Below, in pieces: positions 25,971 to 36,175 of a stretch of DNA of 64,000 bases. Position 1 is the stretch's first letter. Each line of letters starts with the position of its first letter. Position numbers and translations under genes: made by a program. This stretch comes from an uncultured Acetobacteroides sp. (GTDB lineage: Bacteria > Bacteroidota > Bacteroidia > Bacteroidales > ZOR0009), in assembly GCF_963678165.1 (NCBI RefSeq), contig NZ_OY782755.1, positions 2,728,001-2,792,000 of the forward strand, written 5' to 3'. Below the pieces are notes generated by a model. The model was given only the letters and a program-made list of their open reading frames with translations. It did no database searches and was not told where the DNA came from.

Positions 25971-26142
25971 GGATGCCCTCAGCAGAACTCCAGCAAAGCA
26001 ACCCAATGGGGTTGGATGCTTCCAACGGAACTCCGGCGAAGCAATCAAAGGGGGTTGGATACCCTCAACCAAACCCGGGGGAAGCAATCAAAGGGGGTTA
26101 GATGCTTTCAACCAAGTTCCAGTAATGTTATTGGGCCGAAGC
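25971..26142. repeat. 43-bp tandem repeat array, four units
   Basis: The word GGATGC/GGATAC/AGATGC recurs at 25971, 26014, 26057 and 26100, exactly 43 bases apart, each followed by a block like CAACGGAACTCCGGCGAAGC and AATCAAAGGGGGTT. A more degenerate unit may precede. It fills the gap between the convergent phoU and beta-helix genes (25829-26247), which has no gene. The 20-base core at 26023-26042 is identical to that in the array near 39.0 kb. Confidence 0.85.
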
Positions 26143-26247
26143 AAAGCCCCCAGCTAAGCTTCGGCTATAGAATAATCGACATAAAAAGCCCCCAGTTCCA
26201 ATGAAACCGGGGGCTCAAAACCACCAAACTTGGTAAGGACAGCACCT

Positions 26248-29200
26248 CTACTCCCTTACCCACATTATCTTTTGGCTTAGGGCACTCCCCCTGTTCCGCA
26301 GCACAACTACCACAAGTCCCGTTTTAGCATCGAGGTCGAGGCTATGCTTAACCTCGCCGGGAACCTTACGCTGCATCACCTTACGGCCAAGCAAATCGTA
26401 CACCTCAACGTCGGTTTCGCCGCCAACCAATTCGAGGTCGACCACCAGCTTCCGATCGTAGGCATACACCTGGGCAGGCATCTGCACCTTCGAGTCGGGC
26501 TGCACGGGGGCAAAGTGGAGCACGAAGCGGTTGGGCGAATCGCCCTTCGAGGCCCTAAACTGGTAAGGCCGACCTGTGGACAGATCGTGGATGTAGTGCG
26601 TCTGCCGATCCTCCAGCTTCAGGAGGCTAAACCGAAGCAGATCGAAGGCGCTGCTAATGGTGTAGGTACCGCTGGCACCTGCCGTAAACATCACGGGTAC
26701 CGAGGCGTTTTGCTCGGGCGTGGTTAGGTATCGAATCGAGAGGTTTTCCTTCCCGGTGCTCAGGTATAGGCTAGGAGCGGTTTCAACCCTACTGAAAAGC
26801 TTTGTGGCGCCACTGGCATTCTGAGGATGGCCAAAGCGGAGCATCACCTCGTCGACGCCCAGTCCAGCCTCCGATTTAACGGTAAGGCTCACCACATCGC
26901 GCTTCTGTACCTTCGCCTTTAAAAGAGTTGCCGAGGCGTTATGCACGCGCACATCGTTGGTCATCACTAAATTTCCGGTCTGATTCGCCTTTACAAAGAA
27001 TCCCTGACACGAAGCAATATAGCGGCCAACAGAGTTGGTTCCCACGCCATCAGCATCTCCCGAGTTGTACACCCCATAGTTGTTAACGTTCGGATTCCAA
27101 ATCCACACATCGTAGCCGCTGCCAGATGCAACCAAATCACCTCTTGTCCATCCCGTCGCAGCGCACCAGTCGATGGCCGATGGATAAGAGTTACCCACAA
27201 AGTTGAAACCCGCTAAGCTAATATTAGTACTGCTTACGGTAAGTGGACAACTTATAGCACCATTGCCCAAAACACCTATAAAATCATGGGTAAAGTTCTC
27301 CTGATTCTGTAACGAGTATAGGTAGCCCCGTCCGAGAACGCCCGTAACCTCGGGATGCACCATAGGCCAGCTAACCGTTCCTGTATAGTTCAAAAAGTAG
27401 ATCCAGCAATTGGTGGGCTCGTGCCAAACGTACAAGTCGTAACCCGTGCCATTACCGTATGTCCCCATAGGGAACCACTCCCCGGTAAACGTCTGATACT
27501 TGACAGGGGGCGATAGAAAATGCCAAGCCTCCTTACCTCCTGGGATGTAGCGCCTCACAATTGCAGGTACATTGTCGGTATTATGAAGGATTGATGATGT
27601 TCCCGTAGCATCGGACTGAAGCACAAAGCCATCATTTCCACCATTATTGATGACAGTTCCTGTAACAGTCAGCAGCACCCCAGGAGCAACCTTCAGCAGT
27701 TTGCCGCTTTCAACCTGCAGCGTTCCGGTAACGGTGGTAAGCGCGCTACTAGCAAGGGTCACCCCTTCAGCATTCTGGATATGCACGTTTTCGAACGTGG
27801 TGGCGCTGCTTCCGCCAACCGTTTGCGCCGAAGCGCCATCGAGAGCAATGGTGCTGCCCGTAGCCGTAAGGGTTCCGTTATTCGTAAAGTTTCCTCCTAT
27901 CGAATGGCTAAACGCCCCAGTTGTAAAGGAGGCATTTGCACCAATGGTAGTATTTCCACCTATATCAAGAGCCCCGCCAGCAGCTGCCGAGGCGGTTCCC
28001 GAAAGGGTAAAGTTGCCATAGATGCTCATATCCTGGGTGGGCATCGTCTTCGTACTGCTCCCGCTGAGGGTAAGATTCCAGTACCCAGGAGTAAGCCCAT
28101 TGGGATAGATGACCGTTTGGCTCGTGCCGTTGTACTCTATGGTATTAGGTAGGTATGCGGCACGTAGTATTGCATCAGTGCCAAGAGTAATTGCTCCTGC
28201 AATACTCATGTAGTTATTATTTTCTACTGCCACCGAACCACCGCTGGTAATCGCGATATTATAGAAGGTGGTACTACCGCCAATAGTTGCGCTAGCTCCC
28301 GACGATGCATTGGTTAAATCGAAAAGAACCGTACTAGTTCCCGGAATAAACGTTCCAGCACAGTTCCAAGCACCACCGCCTCCTGTTACCGTAAAGGTGG
28401 TAGAACTACGGCCATCAACAATACCACCACTTTGAATTGTTATTCTTTTTACCGATGCTGTTGCCGGCAAAATAGGGTCGTTGGCAGTAGTGCTAGCATT
28501 CGGAATTATAACATCGCTGGTAGATGTAGGCACATTCCCCCCCGACCAATTGCTATTGTTATTCCAGTCGCTACTATAGGATCCCTGCCACACGTAGTCT
28601 GCTGCCGATTTATTAGCCACCCCCCAAGGTCGCCCTACAAAATAGTTGAGTTCCCTATTCGATATAACCACCCAGTTGGCAGTAGAGTCCTGAATGGCCT
28701 TGCCATGCTCTTCTACTTTAGGAATATCGGCATGGTAATCCCAGGTAACCAGCTTGCTTTCGGTATTGCCGTTAAGCTCGCTATCGAGGTAGTACAGCTG
28801 AACTAAGGCCTGTGTATTTCCACCGTTGAGCTGGTTTATCTCGTAGCTGCGCTTCACCGCATCAGTCTTCCACGAGGGAGCCTCACCTATAGCAATCTTA
28901 AAGGTAACCTCGGTGGGCATCACCCCACCTGCCCCAATACCCATCCCGCTATTCCGATGCCCAAACGAATAGGGCACGTTAGGCTGAAAGCTGGTACGCT
29001 TAACCGTTCCGGTAACATCGCCATCGCCAACGGTTGTTGCAGGCTCGCCCATGGTAAGCGTATACGCCCCCATATCTAAGCTCCCCTTGGTAGCCGAAGG
29101 GTTGGCGCTTTGCAGGTTGAGCACACCGTTTACCGTAATATCGCCACCCAAAGTAATACCTGCTCCATTCACCGTAAGGTTGTTTATGCTACCAGAAATA

Positions 29201-32091
29201 AGAGAAGCAGGAAGCGTTACAGCTGCCGAATTGGTAAAAGCCAACGTGGCACCACTACCGCCTGCACTAATGCTGCCGCTGGTACGCGATGGAGGATTAC
29301 TCCCCGGCAGCGTTAGCGTAGCCGCACCAATGGTAAGCGTGCCAGCAGTAAGGGTCAGCCCACCCGATACGGTTAAATCGCCGTTTAGGGTTAGCCCTTG
29401 GCTATTATTTAGGGTTAAGCCGACAACCGAATTGCCCGTAAAAGCCCCGGAAGGGATGCTTTGGGCCATCGAACCAGCGAAGATCACCCCCGAAGAGGCT
29501 GCTAAGGCATCAACCTGAGCACCATTTGTCAAATTAAAATTTCGGTTAATGGTAAGGTTCTTACCATTAATCACCAGCTTCTTCGAGCTTTGCGCATTCG
29601 ATATATCGCCAACTATACGATCTTGATCTAGGACACAATCGTTAGCCGGAGCAGCAGCAAAAACAATATCGGCACCGCTCGGAGGCACCGAGCCATTCGA
29701 CCAGTTAGAGGCTGTACCAAAATCGGTACTGGTACCACCAACCCAAACCCTAAAGTAGCTATCAAAAGCGCCCATGTGCGGTGTTGTAGCCCTACTGGTT
29801 CCGTAGTAGTCGGTAGTAACTCCCGTTCCGCTTATTCCGAGCAAAGAAGTCGACGAATGGTAGTCGGAAACATTTACCCCGCCACGGTTGGTGAAGCCAG
29901 GATCCACATTTAGGCTATTCGCATCTTGCCCAGTTGCCGTTTTCCATGCGGCAAAGCTGGTGATGTTGGCACCATAGTACCCCAACGTAGTTTCGGCAGT
30001 ATAGTAATCGTTGTAGTTAATGGTTAGCGCACCTCCTGCAGTTCTAATGTAGATGGCGTAGTGCGTTCCCTTTTGCGTGCGGGCGTTGTAGAAAATATTG
30101 TTTCGGATATCGCGTGTACTAGAGCTACCATCACAGTAAAAAGCGTAGCTGTTATGCGTGGAAGACATAGGAACACCATGAATGTATACCGTATTAAAGT
30201 ATATTTTGCTGGTAATGCCGGAGATGCCAGGTTCAAAGATTCCGAAGATTATGGTCTTTGAGGTATTATCTATAACAATAATATTGTTGTAAACAGTAGT
30301 ACTCCCCGCCTTTATCTTTATACCATAGGTGTAAGATGTTGCCACAGCCGAAAAAAACAGGCTGTGTATAAAATTTGCAGCAATCACGTTATTCCCGCTG
30401 CTGCTTCCCGAGAAGTAGAGACCTATTATCGAAATGCTATAGCTCCCGCTTGAGCGGGCATTTGATAACCTACAAATGGTATTGCCGGTAACGCTATTCG
30501 CATTATCGGTTCCTGTAAGCAAAATCCCCACCACCGAGGAATTTGCATCTTGTAGGGTATTTCTATTTCGGGTGGATAGATCGCTAACCGTATTACCTGA
30601 AATGGTATTAGTACCGCTAGCAGCAACAATCCCGTTAACCCTTAGGGCAACACCTTCCGAACCACTCTGATCGTTATTCAGGTTCGCTACTGTATTTCCA
30701 CTTATGGTAACAGTACCAGTTCCTTCGGAATATATACCTTGAATAGCATTCGCAACATTTACCTCACCTAACGGCTGTATAGCCCAAATACTATTTGCCG
30801 TACTACTGCTTCCTATTATATTGTCGCTAATTGTAGTGCTCCCAGCACCTGTTTTATAAATTCCCCAAATAGAGCATACCCCCGAACCTCCATCTTCCGA
30901 TTGAATAGAGCCAATAGTGTTATTGCTGCATGCAATAGTTCCAGTACTTGCTATGTACACGCCATATACTTTTCCAATGCCACCATTTCCTCCTCCTGCA
31001 TAGTAGTAAATTGAGCTGGTAGATGAGCTGCTACCTATAGTATTGCCCGAAGTAGTTCCAATATTTACGTTGCCTGCTTCAATAGACATCGCATACCAGG
31101 TAGAGGCGGCTGCATTATTCCACGAAAAGCCCTTTATGGTATTGCCCTGAATGCTACTAGCCGTTGTCGTGCCAACACTTACTCTTATGCCATAAAAGGT
31201 ATTTGTACTACCAGTCTTTGTCCAAGTACCGCTACACGATGCGCTGCTTCCTCCAATATAGTTCCCGCTAACCGTAAACCCATTTCCCGAAGTATTATTG
31301 ATGCTAATGACGGTATAGGTACCCGTACCTGATGCTGTAAACGTTGCCGCTTCGTAGAAGCTATTCCCCGAGATAGTCCAAGTGGTTGTATTGGCTCCTA
31401 GGTTTATTCCATTCGATGCAGCTGCGGCATTCAAAAAGTTGTAGATATTGTTATTGCTGATGGTGTTTCCGCTGTTCTCGAAACCAGAGGTTCCTAAAGA
31501 ATAGATCACGTTGATGGGTCTTCCGGCAGCATCGCTGGTTATATCGTTCCTGTCAATGGTATTGCCATCATTCCCGTTGCCTGACGATGCTGTGGAAAAA
31601 AAGATAACCCCGCCCGATGAATTCAACGAAGCCCCTTTGATGGTACAGAACTGCACCTTATTACTCTCCGCCGACTCCCTGAACCTAATGGTAGAGGCTG
31701 AGGTTCCGGTGCTCGAATTAGAGATTGTCAAGTTCTTTGCTCCTGCCTGGTTAACCCGTCCGTCGATGGTAACATTGTCGGCTCCGTTAAGGTCTATCAA
31801 GGGTGCATTAAGATTACCCGAAATGGTATAACCCGAACCTGTTGGGTAAATGGTTACCGAACCAGTTCTGGCATTTAAAACAGCCGTAGCGGTTTCGGTC
31901 GTGCTGCTGGTTAATCTCAAGACTACATCACCGGTAAGCGTACCTGCATTAATAGCATCGAAGGCAGCCTTTAGGGTTGTGTAGGTTTTGCCTGCACCCA
32001 CTTCTGTTTGTGCACTTGCCCTCGAAGCAGTTAATCCTATGCAAGCGGCAATAGCTACAAGCACAGAAAATAGCCTAAATGTTCTTTTCAT
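26248..32091 (-). CDS. Very large secreted beta-helix protein with type IX sorting domain
   Basis: A 1947-residue surface protein. It starts with a signal peptide (MKRTFRLFSVLVAIAACIG...ASAQ). Residues about 30-760 have the repeated asparagine and short beta-strand pattern (SGNTI, NNNIY) of right-handed parallel beta-helix proteins. Later parts contain two cell-surface beta-sandwich blocks with W-x-G-x-x-S-x-D-W-N patterns, and the last 75 residues (VEVYDLLGRKVMQ ... QKIMWVRE) are a type IX secretion C-terminal sorting domain. Such proteins are exported by T9SS and attached to the surface. It lies 59 bases downstream of the usher gene and may be its operon partner, an adhesin. Confidence 0.9.
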   Translation of the reverse strand: MKRTFRLFSVLVAIAACIGLTASRASAQTEVGAGKTYTTLKAAFDAINAGTLTGDVVLRLTSSTTETATAVLNARTGSVTIYPTGSGYTISGNLNAPLIDLNGADNVTIDGRVNQAGAKNLTISNSSTGTSASTIRFRESAESNKVQFCTIKGASLNSSGGVIFFSTASSGNGNDGNTIDRNDITSDAAGRPINVIYSLGTSGFENSGNTISNNNIYNFLNAAAASNGINLGANTTTWTISGNSFYEAATFTASGTGTYTVISINNTSGNGFTVSGNYIGGSSASCSGTWTKTGSTNTFYGIRVSVGTTTASSIQGNTIKGFSWNNAAASTWYAMSIEAGNVNIGTTSGNTIGSSSSTSSIYYYAGGGNGGIGKVYGVYIASTGTIACSNNTIGSIQSEDGGSGVCSIWGIYKTGAGSTTISDNIIGSSSTANSIWAIQPLGEVNVANAIQGIYSEGTGTVTISGNTVANLNNDQSGSEGVALRVNGIVAASGTNTISGNTVSDLSTRNRNTLQDANSSVVGILLTGTDNANSVTGNTICRLSNARSSGSYSISIIGLYFSGSSSGNNVIAANFIHSLFFSAVATSYTYGIKIKAGSTTVYNNIIVIDNTSKTIIFGIFEPGISGITSKIYFNTVYIHGVPMSSTHNSYAFYCDGSSSTRDIRNNIFYNARTQKGTHYAIYIRTAGGALTINYNDYYTAETTLGYYGANITSFAAWKTATGQDANSLNVDPGFTNRGGVNVSDYHSSTSLLGISGTGVTTDYYGTSRATTPHMGAFDSYFRVWVGGTSTDFGTASNWSNGSVPPSGADIVFAAAPANDCVLDQDRIVGDISNAQSSKKLVINGKNLTINRNFNLTNGAQVDALAASSGVIFAGSMAQSIPSGAFTGNSVVGLTLNNSQGLTLNGDLTVSGGLTLTAGTLTIGAATLTLPGSNPPSRTSGSISAGGSGATLAFTNSAAVTLPASLISGSINNLTVNGAGITLGGDITVNGVLNLQSANPSATKGSLDMGAYTLTMGEPATTVGDGDVTGTVKRTSFQPNVPYSFGHRNSGMGIGAGGVMPTEVTFKIAIGEAPSWKTDAVKRSYEINQLNGGNTQALVQLYYLDSELNGNTESKLVTWDYHADIPKVEEHGKAIQDSTANWVVISNRELNYFVGRPWGVANKSAADYVWQGSYSSDWNNNSNWSGGNVPTSTSDVIIPNASTTANDPILPATASVKRITIQSGGIVDGRSSTTFTVTGGGGAWNCAGTFIPGTSTVLFDLTNASSGASATIGGSTTFYNIAITSGGSVAVENNNYMSIAGAITLGTDAILRAAYLPNTIEYNGTSQTVIYPNGLTPGYWNLTLSGSSTKTMPTQDMSIYGNFTLSGTASAAAGGALDIGGNTTIGANASFTTGAFSHSIGGNFTNNGTLTATGSTIALDGASAQTVGGSSATTFENVHIQNAEGVTLASSALTTVTGTLQVESGKLLKVAPGVLLTVTGTVINNGGNDGFVLQSDATGTSSILHNTDNVPAIVRRYIPGGKEAWHFLSPPVKYQTFTGEWFPMGTYGNGTGYDLYVWHEPTNCWIYFLNYTGTVSWPMVHPEVTGVLGRGYLYSLQNQENFTHDFIGVLGNGAISCPLTVSSTNISLAGFNFVGNSYPSAIDWCAATGWTRGDLVASGSGYDVWIWNPNVNNYGVYNSGDADGVGTNSVGRYIASCQGFFVKANQTGNLVMTNDVRVHNASATLLKAKVQKRDVVSLTVKSEAGLGVDEVMLRFGHPQNASGATKLFSRVETAPSLYLSTGKENLSIRYLTTPEQNASVPVMFTAGASGTYTISSAFDLLRFSLLKLEDRQTHYIHDLSTGRPYQFRASKGDSPNRFVLHFAPVQPDSKVQMPAQVYAYDRKLVVDLELVGGETDVEVYDLLGRKVMQRKVPGEVKHSLDLDAKTGLVVVVLRNRGSALSQKIMWVRE

Positions 32092-32150
32092 GATCTTTGG
32101 TGGTTTGTTCTATATCCTTAATTCATCCCTCCTATTCCTCACTTCGTTCG

Positions 32151-35100
32151 CTATACTCCGTTAATCTTTCTTTTTACGATTAGTGGTTCATCTAATGAGT
32201 CTTTTACGGAGACCATTCTTTTTATGGACGAGGCGCATTTTTTTGAGGGAATGCACCCAACCCTCACCTTGTAGAATCCGCGGTGCAGAATCACACCCAC
32301 ACTCATCTCTTTTTCCTTCTTAAGGGTCTTTGCATACCTCATTGCGTTACTTTCTATCCTAAATGAGCCACATTGCACGCAGTAGTTTCCACCTTGGGCA
32401 CAAACTTCACCCCACAGCAGTTTTGCAGCTACATTTTTCTTAGTGCTAACTCGTGGGGCTTGAGATCTCGAAGACGCATATAACTTGCCCTTAGCCTCAA
32501 TACCTATTCCATCACCATAAACACCCGTTGTGCTGTTCTTGGCGCCTTCTGCTTTTATGCTGGAAGGCTGCTCCATTGGCGCACTTGTAAGAGGTAAACC
32601 TGATGAGGAATTCGAAGAACTTTTATCGGAAGCCTTTTCTACCAACGTATTCTCATCATTTTTTTTGCTTAGGGTAAAGTTGAGGATGCTCACAACATCG
32701 CCCTCCTCTAATGCCTTTATGGTAAACGAAATTTGTCGAGGAGTTGAGGCATAGTCGAGCCGTTGCAGCTGCGTAGAATCAACGCAAGCCACATAATCGC
32801 CCTGAGCCAACCCAACGTAGCTGATGTACCCATCCGACTCCGAGAGCATTTCGGCAACAGGTTTACCTCCACCCTTGCGGTATATCTTTACCAGTATCCG
32901 CCCTAATCCCTTAAGATTGTTATTGCTGTTTAGCGAAACCATACCATTAGCCTCGCCTACCACAATAATCGGCACATCCACCCGCTTAAACTGGTTAGGG
33001 TCTACAAGAACCTTGTACGTTTTATGCTTAAAGCGCCACGAGATGTTATCCAGCTCGCTATCGTCAAACTCCATCATGTAGTCTACAAACGGGTTTAGCT
33101 CCGTAATACGAACAATGGAGTCCTTCTTGCTGAAGATGACTTTCCCTCCAGGTATCTTAACCGAGGTAAGCTTTACCATGCGCTCGCCCTTATCGAATAC
33201 GCCATTTTGGTTTAGGTCGAGGAATGGATATACAACTAGTCCTCCCTTACCTACCGAAGGGTTGTTGCTGGTATACACATACCCATTACCGCCACCAAAG
33301 GCTAAGCTACCCTGCGCGCTTTGCGAGGTGTAGTAAGAGCCCTGACTACGCGATGCCGTAAGGTTGGTTCGTGCAAAGCTTAGGTCGTACTTAAAGCTTA
33401 AGCTGATATAGTCGTTACTACTAGCAACATTTCGCTCGTACGTTGCAGTTAAGTATCCTTTAGAGAAATTCTTCTCGATATCTGTTCGCCATGATATTAG
33501 CTTGCCATCGGTTATATTACCATAAGCCGATGGTCTTATCATTACTCCATTCCTCAACCGATAGGACAGCGCAAGATTAGAGGTTGCATATACCCGGCTC
33601 CCCTCAATCCAATTAAGCATGGTTGACGAGTTTGCGCTAAACTGCCTATAGTAAAGCGAAAGCATTACGTTTGCCTGATTGTAGCTAACGGAGCTATACA
33701 CTAGCTGGTTGTAGTCGATCCGAGAATTAAATGAAATATTCCTCAACCTGAAAGGAACCGATAGCCTCACCTTCCGTTCCTCGAGCGCATTGAAGAGCGT
33801 TGCCTTTTGCCCTTCTTTAAACTTTGCATAGTCTAGCTCTATAAGCGCATCCTTCCAAAAATAGTAGCTGAGCAAGCCCTGAGCCTTAACGTCGTGGTCG
33901 TACTCTCCGCTAATAATCATCTTAGTTAACGGCTGTACGGTTGCCTTTGCAAAAGGTATGTAGGCTCCACTAGTAATGGAGGAAAGGTACTCTACCCCAC
34001 CTCCTACCGTAAGGAACCTGCTTACGCCGTAGTTAAACTCTGCCCTACCGTAACGGCTATTGGTGCTATCCTGAAGAACACCACCCGACAGTCCGTACTC
34101 AAACTCACCTACTGGCATAACCGTGTAAGGCATATTCATGGTGCGCTCCTCGGTGCGCTCTTCGCCAAGTGGTCCGTAGAATTTTAGCTTCAGCGTGGTG
34201 TAGCCGTACACTATGGGAACCTTAAAGGTGTATGCCCCCGATGCATCCGTCTTGGTATAGTCAACCAGTACGTTGTTTATGTAGAGTTCCACCGTCCAGT
34301 TTGGTTCGGCAACCTCGTTTATGGTGTAGTACCCCTTTGCCTTTCGTACCGTTGTAGGGGTATTGCGTACTGCTACACCAACAATAGGTGCGTTTATAAA
34401 GGCTATTGTTTGATTTGATATCCGCCCAACCTGCGCCTGCCTAATCAGCGTTTTATCGTTATCCACCCAGCGCCAGAGATAGTAAAGATTCCTATCGCTA
34501 AACTTATACCTATCGTTATAGTATGCCGAAACATTTGCCTCGCCATACAGCAGCTCGGTACCAACCCCTAAGCCAAAGCTGTTGGTTGTTTCTCCTTTCC
34601 ACTTCTGGTACGAGGCAACCGACCAGTCTACCATACCGGGCTTAAAGAGGTGGTAGCTCCGCGAAACAACCGTATCGGCAACAACCTCGCCTTTTACCTT
34701 GGCAATGTTCTTCCGCATTGCCTCCAGCTGCTGCTGCTTAAATATGGGAAGCTCGAAATTCGGCTTCACCTTTAGGATTAGGCTTCGGAAGTTAAAGGTC
34801 ATGTCCAACCCAAACGTTCCTCCAAAAAGCGAAGACTCCATGTACAGCATGCCGCTATAGCTTACAAGCCCGCCCCTAAAGCTATACTCCTTACCTCCTA
34901 CGCTTACACGCTGCCTGCTATAATCTATTAGGTAGGGTTGTCGTTTAGCACCAATATAGCCGCTAATGCTATCGCCTTTGGCGCTAACGATGTAGGGTAT
35001 TCCGAGCGGACCAAACAGCCCTTCGATGCTGACGTAAAGGCGATCGTTGCTAGAGTAGAGGGCTTCAGCATAAAACTCGCTTAATCGATCGACCGTAACC

Positions 35101-35297
35101 AGCACCGATACCTCGTCGTAGGTGATGGGCATTTCTACCGTTTCGTCGGTAAACTTGTCCTGTGCCATTAGGCATACCGATGGGAAAAGCCAAAGCAGCA
35201 GCAATAGAAGAACACCTTGCGATTGGGACTTGAGCTTACTCAACCACACCCCCGCAAGATGCACTACAAGCTGTGCCTTATGATACCCATCCCCCAT
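32151..35297 (-). CDS. Usher-like outer-membrane protein with C-terminal SPOR domain
   Basis: A 1048-residue outer-membrane protein. After a signal-like region (LLLLLLWLFPSVCLMAQ, ending near residue 46) comes a periplasmic part, then about residues 230-790 with alternating strands typical of a beta barrel. Within it, INEVAEPNWTVELYINN, TDASGAYTFKVPIVYG and VMPVGEFEYGLSGG (about 350-430) resemble the plug/middle region of fimbrial ushers such as FimD. A carboxypeptidase-regulatory-like domain lies near 800-900, and the last 75 residues are a SPOR domain (CVQCGSF ... GFYKVRVG). It starts 3 bases after a DUF4402 gene. It is inferred to export DUF4402 subunits. Confidence 0.75.
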   Translation of the reverse strand: MGDGYHKAQLVVHLAGVWLSKLKSQSQGVLLLLLLWLFPSVCLMAQDKFTDETVEMPITYDEVSVLVTVDRLSEFYAEALYSSNDRLYVSIEGLFGPLGIPYIVSAKGDSISGYIGAKRQPYLIDYSRQRVSVGGKEYSFRGGLVSYSGMLYMESSLFGGTFGLDMTFNFRSLILKVKPNFELPIFKQQQLEAMRKNIAKVKGEVVADTVVSRSYHLFKPGMVDWSVASYQKWKGETTNSFGLGVGTELLYGEANVSAYYNDRYKFSDRNLYYLWRWVDNDKTLIRQAQVGRISNQTIAFINAPIVGVAVRNTPTTVRKAKGYYTINEVAEPNWTVELYINNVLVDYTKTDASGAYTFKVPIVYGYTTLKLKFYGPLGEERTEERTMNMPYTVMPVGEFEYGLSGGVLQDSTNSRYGRAEFNYGVSRFLTVGGGVEYLSSITSGAYIPFAKATVQPLTKMIISGEYDHDVKAQGLLSYYFWKDALIELDYAKFKEGQKATLFNALEERKVRLSVPFRLRNISFNSRIDYNQLVYSSVSYNQANVMLSLYYRQFSANSSTMLNWIEGSRVYATSNLALSYRLRNGVMIRPSAYGNITDGKLISWRTDIEKNFSKGYLTATYERNVASSNDYISLSFKYDLSFARTNLTASRSQGSYYTSQSAQGSLAFGGGNGYVYTSNNPSVGKGGLVVYPFLDLNQNGVFDKGERMVKLTSVKIPGGKVIFSKKDSIVRITELNPFVDYMMEFDDSELDNISWRFKHKTYKVLVDPNQFKRVDVPIIVVGEANGMVSLNSNNNLKGLGRILVKIYRKGGGKPVAEMLSESDGYISYVGLAQGDYVACVDSTQLQRLDYASTPRQISFTIKALEEGDVVSILNFTLSKKNDENTLVEKASDKSSSNSSSGLPLTSAPMEQPSSIKAEGAKNSTTGVYGDGIGIEAKGKLYASSRSQAPRVSTKKNVAAKLLWGEVCAQGGNYCVQCGSFRIESNAMRYAKTLKKEKEMSVGVILHRGFYKVRVGCIPSKKCASSIKRMVSVKDSLDEPLIVKRKINGV

Positions 35298-35300
35298 CAG

Positions 35301-35816
35301 CTACTCCCTATTAAATGTTATGGAAAAGGTTCCCTCGTAGGTTCCAGAAGTTGCACCTGCCGGAACATGCAGCGTGCCCCCTACCCGAATAGGAGTAACA
35401 AAATTGCAATCGGCAGTAGTGGTAAAGGTAGAACCGCTTGGTCCCTTTTCGGTTGGTCCAATATCCATGGTAAGCGTACCTCCGCTACTTCCTGTTAGGA
35501 TAGCAGTAGCATCGTAGGTTATTACAACATTACGACCCGGACAAATCTTAACCTCAAAGATGGCAGGTTGTGCCGTTGGCGACGCTGAAATAAGCGATAC
35601 CCCACCCGTTGCAGTTCTGGTTCCATCGTACCCTACAACCACGGTACCTCCCGAACCCGATACGCAAAAGGTGCCAAAGTGCAGCAGCTGGATTGCCGTT
35701 ACGGTTATGGTGCGCTGGGGTAAATCGGGCTGGGCAAAAGAAGGTACCGCACAAAACAGCATAACCACCGCAAGCAGCAGCATACGAAAATTCAGAATCG
35801 CTTTTAATGGTTTCAT
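35301..35816 (-). CDS. DUF4402 protein, putative pilin subunit
   Basis: A 171-residue secreted protein with a signal peptide ending near PSFAQ and a single DUF4402-type beta-sandwich (RTITVTAIQLLHFGTFC at the start of the mature part, FEVKICPGRNVVITYD in the middle, GGTLHVPAGATSGTYEGTFSITF at the C-terminus). The final strand with alternating hydrophobic residues is what a donor-strand subunit would need. It is located between the chaperone and usher genes, so a structural subunit is the natural inference. Confidence 0.75.
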   Translation of the reverse strand: MKPLKAILNFRMLLLAVVMLFCAVPSFAQPDLPQRTITVTAIQLLHFGTFCVSGSGGTVVVGYDGTRTATGGVSLISASPTAQPAIFEVKICPGRNVVITYDATAILTGSSGGTLTMDIGPTEKGPSGSTFTTTADCNFVTPIRVGGTLHVPAGATSGTYEGTFSITFNRE

Positions 35817-36175
35817 GAGCGTATTCTTTTCCTGGCATTCGCCAACTGTTTTTATTTTACCTCCGAGTGGTTGGGAAGCTTATATCTTTCCGGTTCTTGC
35901 AGCGCACATTCGGATGCACAAACACCTAATAGCAATACTTTATCCCTATACTCGGCTGAGGCTGTGCCCATAGCCGTCAAGCTAAGGCTTAATTCAACAG
36001 ATCAACGCCACTGCTAAGCGTAGGCTCTGCCTACGCTTTTTCCCCTTTTGGCCTCTGGCCGTATTCTAAAGGCTAGAAGCCTTGGTTACTCGAGCGCAGC
36101 GAGGACGCTACGCTCAGCGTGGGGGATAAGCTGCATATATTTTGCGTTCTGCATTATTCATATCCTTACGACTTG
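35817..36175. other. Intergenic region between chaperone and second pilin-like gene
   Basis: No gene is seen in these 359 bases. A perfect hairpin AAGCGTAGGC-TCT-GCCTACGCTT at 36016-36038 is followed by TTT on the plus strand, and a GAGCGCAGCGAGGACGCTACGCTC hairpin lies near 36091. Both belong to short palindrome families seen elsewhere in the window. The gap suggests the pilin-usher part may have its own promoter. Confidence 0.6.
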
